Positions 5,549 to 7,486 of a stretch of 7,486 bases of DNA are shown in pieces. The translations under genes were made by a program, and so were the position numbers. The stretch covers positions 1 through 7,486 of the forward strand of contig CAIFEU010000127.1 of NCBI GenBank assembly GCA_903789505.1, written 5' to 3'. Each line of letters begins with the position of its first letter. Position 1 is the stretch's first letter. The stretch is from an uncultured Coriobacteriales bacterium. GTDB lineage: Bacteria > Actinomycetota > Coriobacteriia > Coriobacteriales > UMGS124. The notes under the pieces were generated by a model. That model saw only the letters and a list, made by a program, of their open reading frames with translations. It was not told the origin of the DNA and ran no database searches.

Positions 5549-6790
5549 TCACCGGTTCCGACGGGGAAGGCCGTCAAAGTACGGCCTGCGCGGGAACTCC
5601 GCCTGGCCATCCCCGAACAGGTACGCGCACAGCGCGATGAAGTAGTCGTCGGTCGTCGAGGCGATGTAGTCGACGACCGTCTGGCCGAGGGCCGCCTGCC
5701 AGTCGTAGGTGCGCCCGTAGTTCGCAGCCTCGCGCTCGAGCGGCGCGATGTGGTGCGCGAAGACGGGACTCGACTCGTCCCCGGCGCGCAGGTCTGCGAG
5801 CAGCGCGTCGTAGACCTGCCCGAACAGCTCCGCGAGCCGCTCGCCGTAGGCGCCCTCCACCTGCGGGCTCTCGTATATGAGCCGGTAGTTCTCGTCCTTT
5901 GCCGCCCGAAGCTCGTCGAAGGCGGCCTGGCTCATCTCGATGCGGTCCTTGCCGTAGCTGTGCTCGACGATGTCGATCGTGAGGTGCTGCAGGACCCAGG
6001 CGTTGTACAGCCCGGGGTCCTTCCCTCCCAGCGTCGCGAAGCCGTCGGGGCCCGAGATGCTGCCTGCGACCTTCGCGTCCTGGCGGTCCTTGCCCACGTA
6101 GGCGATCACGTCGCTGACGCGCACCACGCAGCCCTCCAGCGTCATCGGGCGCAGGGAGTCGATGCGCGGGGCGCCCAGGCGGGCGCAGGCCTCAACCTCG
6201 GCGTCGAGCTCCTCGAACGAGCGCAGCCCAGAGGTCCGGAACACCCGGGAGACGCACTCGCCGTTATGGCACAGGACGCCGTCGAGCGTCTGCAGCGTCA
6301 GGTTGCGGCGATAGATGCCGTCGAGCACGCGCACGCCATGGACGTTGTGCGCGAAGTGCAGCCCGCGCCGGTCGAGCGAGACCGCGTCGAGCATGTGCTC
6401 CCCGGCGTGACCGAACGGGGTGTGGCCGACGTCGTGCCCCAGGGCGATCGCCTCGATGAGGTCGCAGTTGAGCCCAAGCGCCCTGCCGATGTCACGCGCG
6501 ACGCGCGCGACGAGCTGGACATGCAGGCCACGACGGCACAGGTCGTCGTTCTGGCGAAACGAGTACACCTGCGTCTTGCCCGCATAGCGGTTGTATGCGG
6601 GCAGGTGCATGATCTTCTCCACGTCGCGGACGAACGCCGGCCTCCACAGCGTCGCCGCGTCGTGCGCCAGGTCGCGGCGACGAATCGCGTCGGCGTCAGC
6701 GCACCGGTGGGGGTTGACCCACCCCCGCGCTCGGTCGTCCAGGATTCGGCGCTGCAGCTCGGGCGACAGGTCGTCCGGGGCGTCGTACAT
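5549..6790 (-). CDS. dgt: HD-domain dNTP triphosphohydrolase (dGTPase family)
   Basis: A 413-residue cytoplasmic enzyme of the family that hydrolyses dGTP or other dNTPs to the deoxynucleoside and triphosphate, controlling dNTP pools. Motifs: YNRYAGKTQVYSF (66-78), a substrate and metal region common to Dgt proteins; GLHVQLVARVARDIGRALGL (88-107), supplying the first His ligand (His90); and IALGHDVGHTPFGHAGEHML (115-134), with the HD pair His119-Asp120 and the accessory His123 and His128. VVRVSDVIAYV (222-232) supplies the second Asp (Asp227). All four HD metal ligands are therefore present. Where many relatives read RLTHSLEV, this protein reads RRGLHVQLV, a divergent version. The ATG at 6790 shares its A with the upstream stop (TGATG), and a G-rich stretch (GGGGGTGGA) lies just upstream, so translation is coupled to the FmdE-family gene. 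Family membership is secure; preference for dGTP over other dNTPs, and hence the symbol, is less certain. Confidence 0.9.
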   Translation of the reverse strand: MYDAPDDLSPELQRRILDDRARGWVNPHRCADADAIRRRDLAHDAATLWRPAFVRDVEKIMHLPAYNRYAGKTQVYSFRQNDDLCRRGLHVQLVARVARDIGRALGLNCDLIEAIALGHDVGHTPFGHAGEHMLDAVSLDRRGLHFAHNVHGVRVLDGIYRRNLTLQTLDGVLCHNGECVSRVFRTSGLRSFEELDAEVEACARLGAPRIDSLRPMTLEGCVVRVSDVIAYVGKDRQDAKVAGSISGPDGFATLGGKDPGLYNAWVLQHLTIDIVEHSYGKDRIEMSQAAFDELRAAKDENYRLIYESPQVEGAYGERLAELFGQVYDALLADLRAGDESSPVFAHHIAPLEREAANYGRTYDWQAALGQTVVDYIASTTDDYFIALCAYLFGDGQAEFPRRPYFDGLPRRNR

Positions 6791-7389
6791 CAGGCGTCCA
6801 CCCCCGCGGCGACCTCCTCGGCGGTGAGGCGACGCACGGGCCGGTAGTAGACGTCCTGGCCGGCGCAGCGCTTGCACAGGACGTGGCCGTCGACGACGAC
6901 CTCGCGCTTGTTGTGGATGATCTCCCCGCACCTCTCGCACGCCACCCCGTGCGAGTGGCTGCCGGGCAGGTCCTCCTCGGTCAGGTGGGGCAACTCGACG
7001 ACGTCGACGTTGAACAGCTTGTCGTCGGGAATCGCACCGAAGAACGCGACGGGGTCGGCGCCGGAGGGGCAGTGGTTGCCCTGAGGCTGGGAGACGCGGA
7101 TCGCGCGGCCGCTGCGCATGTCGTAGAACGTCGCCGACATGATGCCGTAGTCGTACCACTTCAGGCGACGCCTGCCCAGCGTGCAGCGGCACACGGTGAC
7201 GATCGCGTCCGCCAGGCAGCGGTCGCACTCCACGAACGCGACCAGGTCCCGGTAGTGCGCCGGGTCGTCGATCCCGAAGTACGTCAGCGCGAGGCGCGAC
7301 ATCCTCACGCCGATGACCTGGCCGGCACACAGGTGGCCATGGAAGGCGACGGCGTTCTTGAGGTCCTCCTCGAAGGTGTTCTTGAGCAT
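6790..7389 (-). CDS. FmdE-family protein with C-terminal zinc finger
   Basis: A 199-residue soluble protein resembling subunit E of tungsten/molybdenum formylmethanofuran dehydrogenase (FmdE/FwdE). The N-terminal signature FHGHLCAGQVIGVRM (16-30) has the conserved His17, His19 and Cys21. The second signature, VECDRCLADAIVTVCRCTLG (53-72), continues into RRRLKWYDYG and corresponds to the family's C..DAI..(T)GCT.GKRNL motif, with Arg68 replacing the usual Gly before the Cys. The C-terminus carries a four-cysteine zinc finger, CERC (151-154) and CKRC (172-175). Outside methanogens the role of these proteins is not established; links to molybdopterin enzymes or metal handling are suggested by family context only. 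ATG 7389 is chosen because a full AGGAGG lies 10 nt upstream; a GTG at 7446 in the same frame has weaker support. The stop overlaps the dNTPase start by one base. Confidence 0.88.
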   Translation of the reverse strand: MLKNTFEEDLKNAVAFHGHLCAGQVIGVRMSRLALTYFGIDDPAHYRDLVAFVECDRCLADAIVTVCRCTLGRRRLKWYDYGIMSATFYDMRSGRAIRVSQPQGNHCPSGADPVAFFGAIPDDKLFNVDVVELPHLTEEDLPGSHSHGVACERCGEIIHNKREVVVDGHVLCKRCAGQDVYYRPVRRLTAEEVAAGVDA

Positions 7390-7486
7390 GCTTGCGGTTC
7401 CTCCTCGCAGTGAGACGCTGGCATGGGGCGTCGGTCTGTCCCGCACGCGTCGCCGGACGCGTCACGGACGACGGTCACGCCGGCGT
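7390..7486 (-). promoter_or_regulatory. Leader of the FmdE-dgt unit with strong ribosome site
   Basis: The stretch holds an ideal Shine-Dalgarno AGGAGG (7400-7405) for the FmdE-family gene. Upstream, the self-complementary hexamer ACGCGT occurs twice, 12 bp apart (7445-7450 and 7457-7462), and could be paired half-sites or a small hairpin. I see no clear -10/-35 pair, so the promoter may lie beyond the right edge. Confidence 0.4.

Noticed and set aside
5387..6847. Plus-strand open frame of 486 codons opposite the dNTPase
   Set aside because: It is the antisense shadow of the HD-domain gene, with no domain or ribosome site to support it.
6791..7465. N-terminal extension of the dNTPase frame up to a GTG at 7465
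   Set aside because: The extension is Arg/Pro-rich, overlaps the whole FmdE-family gene and has no ribosome site. The ATG at 6790, coupled to the upstream stop, is far better.
7390..7486. A molybdenum-cofactor riboswitch ahead of the FmdE-family gene
   Set aside because: I looked because of the gene family, but could not identify the conserved riboswitch core, and the visible leader is short.

Overview
The window is about 7.5 kb of very GC-rich DNA. Every gene I can support lies on the minus strand, so transcription runs from high to low coordinates. The composition, the Ala/Asp/Glu/Arg-rich proteins and the gene set (a SigB-type sigma factor with its anti-sigma factor, an AI-2E family membrane protein, RarA, a DUF948-like protein, an FmdE-family zinc protein) suggest a high-GC actinobacterium, most likely class Coriobacteriia. 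This placement is inferred from style and gene content, not from a marker gene.

Layout in the direction of transcription. A leader of about 100 nt (7390-7486) precedes an FmdE-family protein with a C-terminal zinc finger (6790-7389). Its stop codon shares one base with the start of an HD-domain dNTP triphosphohydrolase of the Dgt family (5549-6790). A short gap holding a tandem octamer and a small palindrome leads into rarA, the AAA+ replication-associated recombination ATPase (4027 to 5463 or 5484). An 87-nt gap with a good -10 box precedes a DUF948-like single-pass membrane protein with a long disordered tail (3193-3939). Two GC-rich hairpins at the end of that gene mark a probable transcript boundary. 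The next unit is an RsbW-like anti-sigma factor (2633-3052), a SigB/SigF/SigG-family sigma factor (1765-2643, overlapping by 11 nt) and an AI-2E family transporter (340-1758, 6 nt further on). Two hairpins at 205-271 probably terminate it. The remaining 200 bases at the left edge show no convincing gene.

Functionally there are two themes. The right half combines nucleotide-pool control (dNTPase) with rescue of stalled replication forks (RarA), with an FmdE-type metal/cofactor protein translationally tied to the dNTPase. The left half is a general-stress-type regulatory cassette: anti-sigma factor, sigma factor, and a membrane permease that may be co-expressed with them. No anti-anti-sigma protein (STAS domain) or PP2C phosphatase is present here, so any partner-switching inputs must be encoded elsewhere.

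This is largely conserved-type chromosomal content. I see no mobile elements, CRISPR arrays, tRNA or rRNA genes. The observations most worth a second look are the anti-sigma factor that lacks the kinase N-box asparagine, the acidic serine-rich tail on the sigma factor, the coupled FmdE-Dgt pair, and the hairpins between the two halves.
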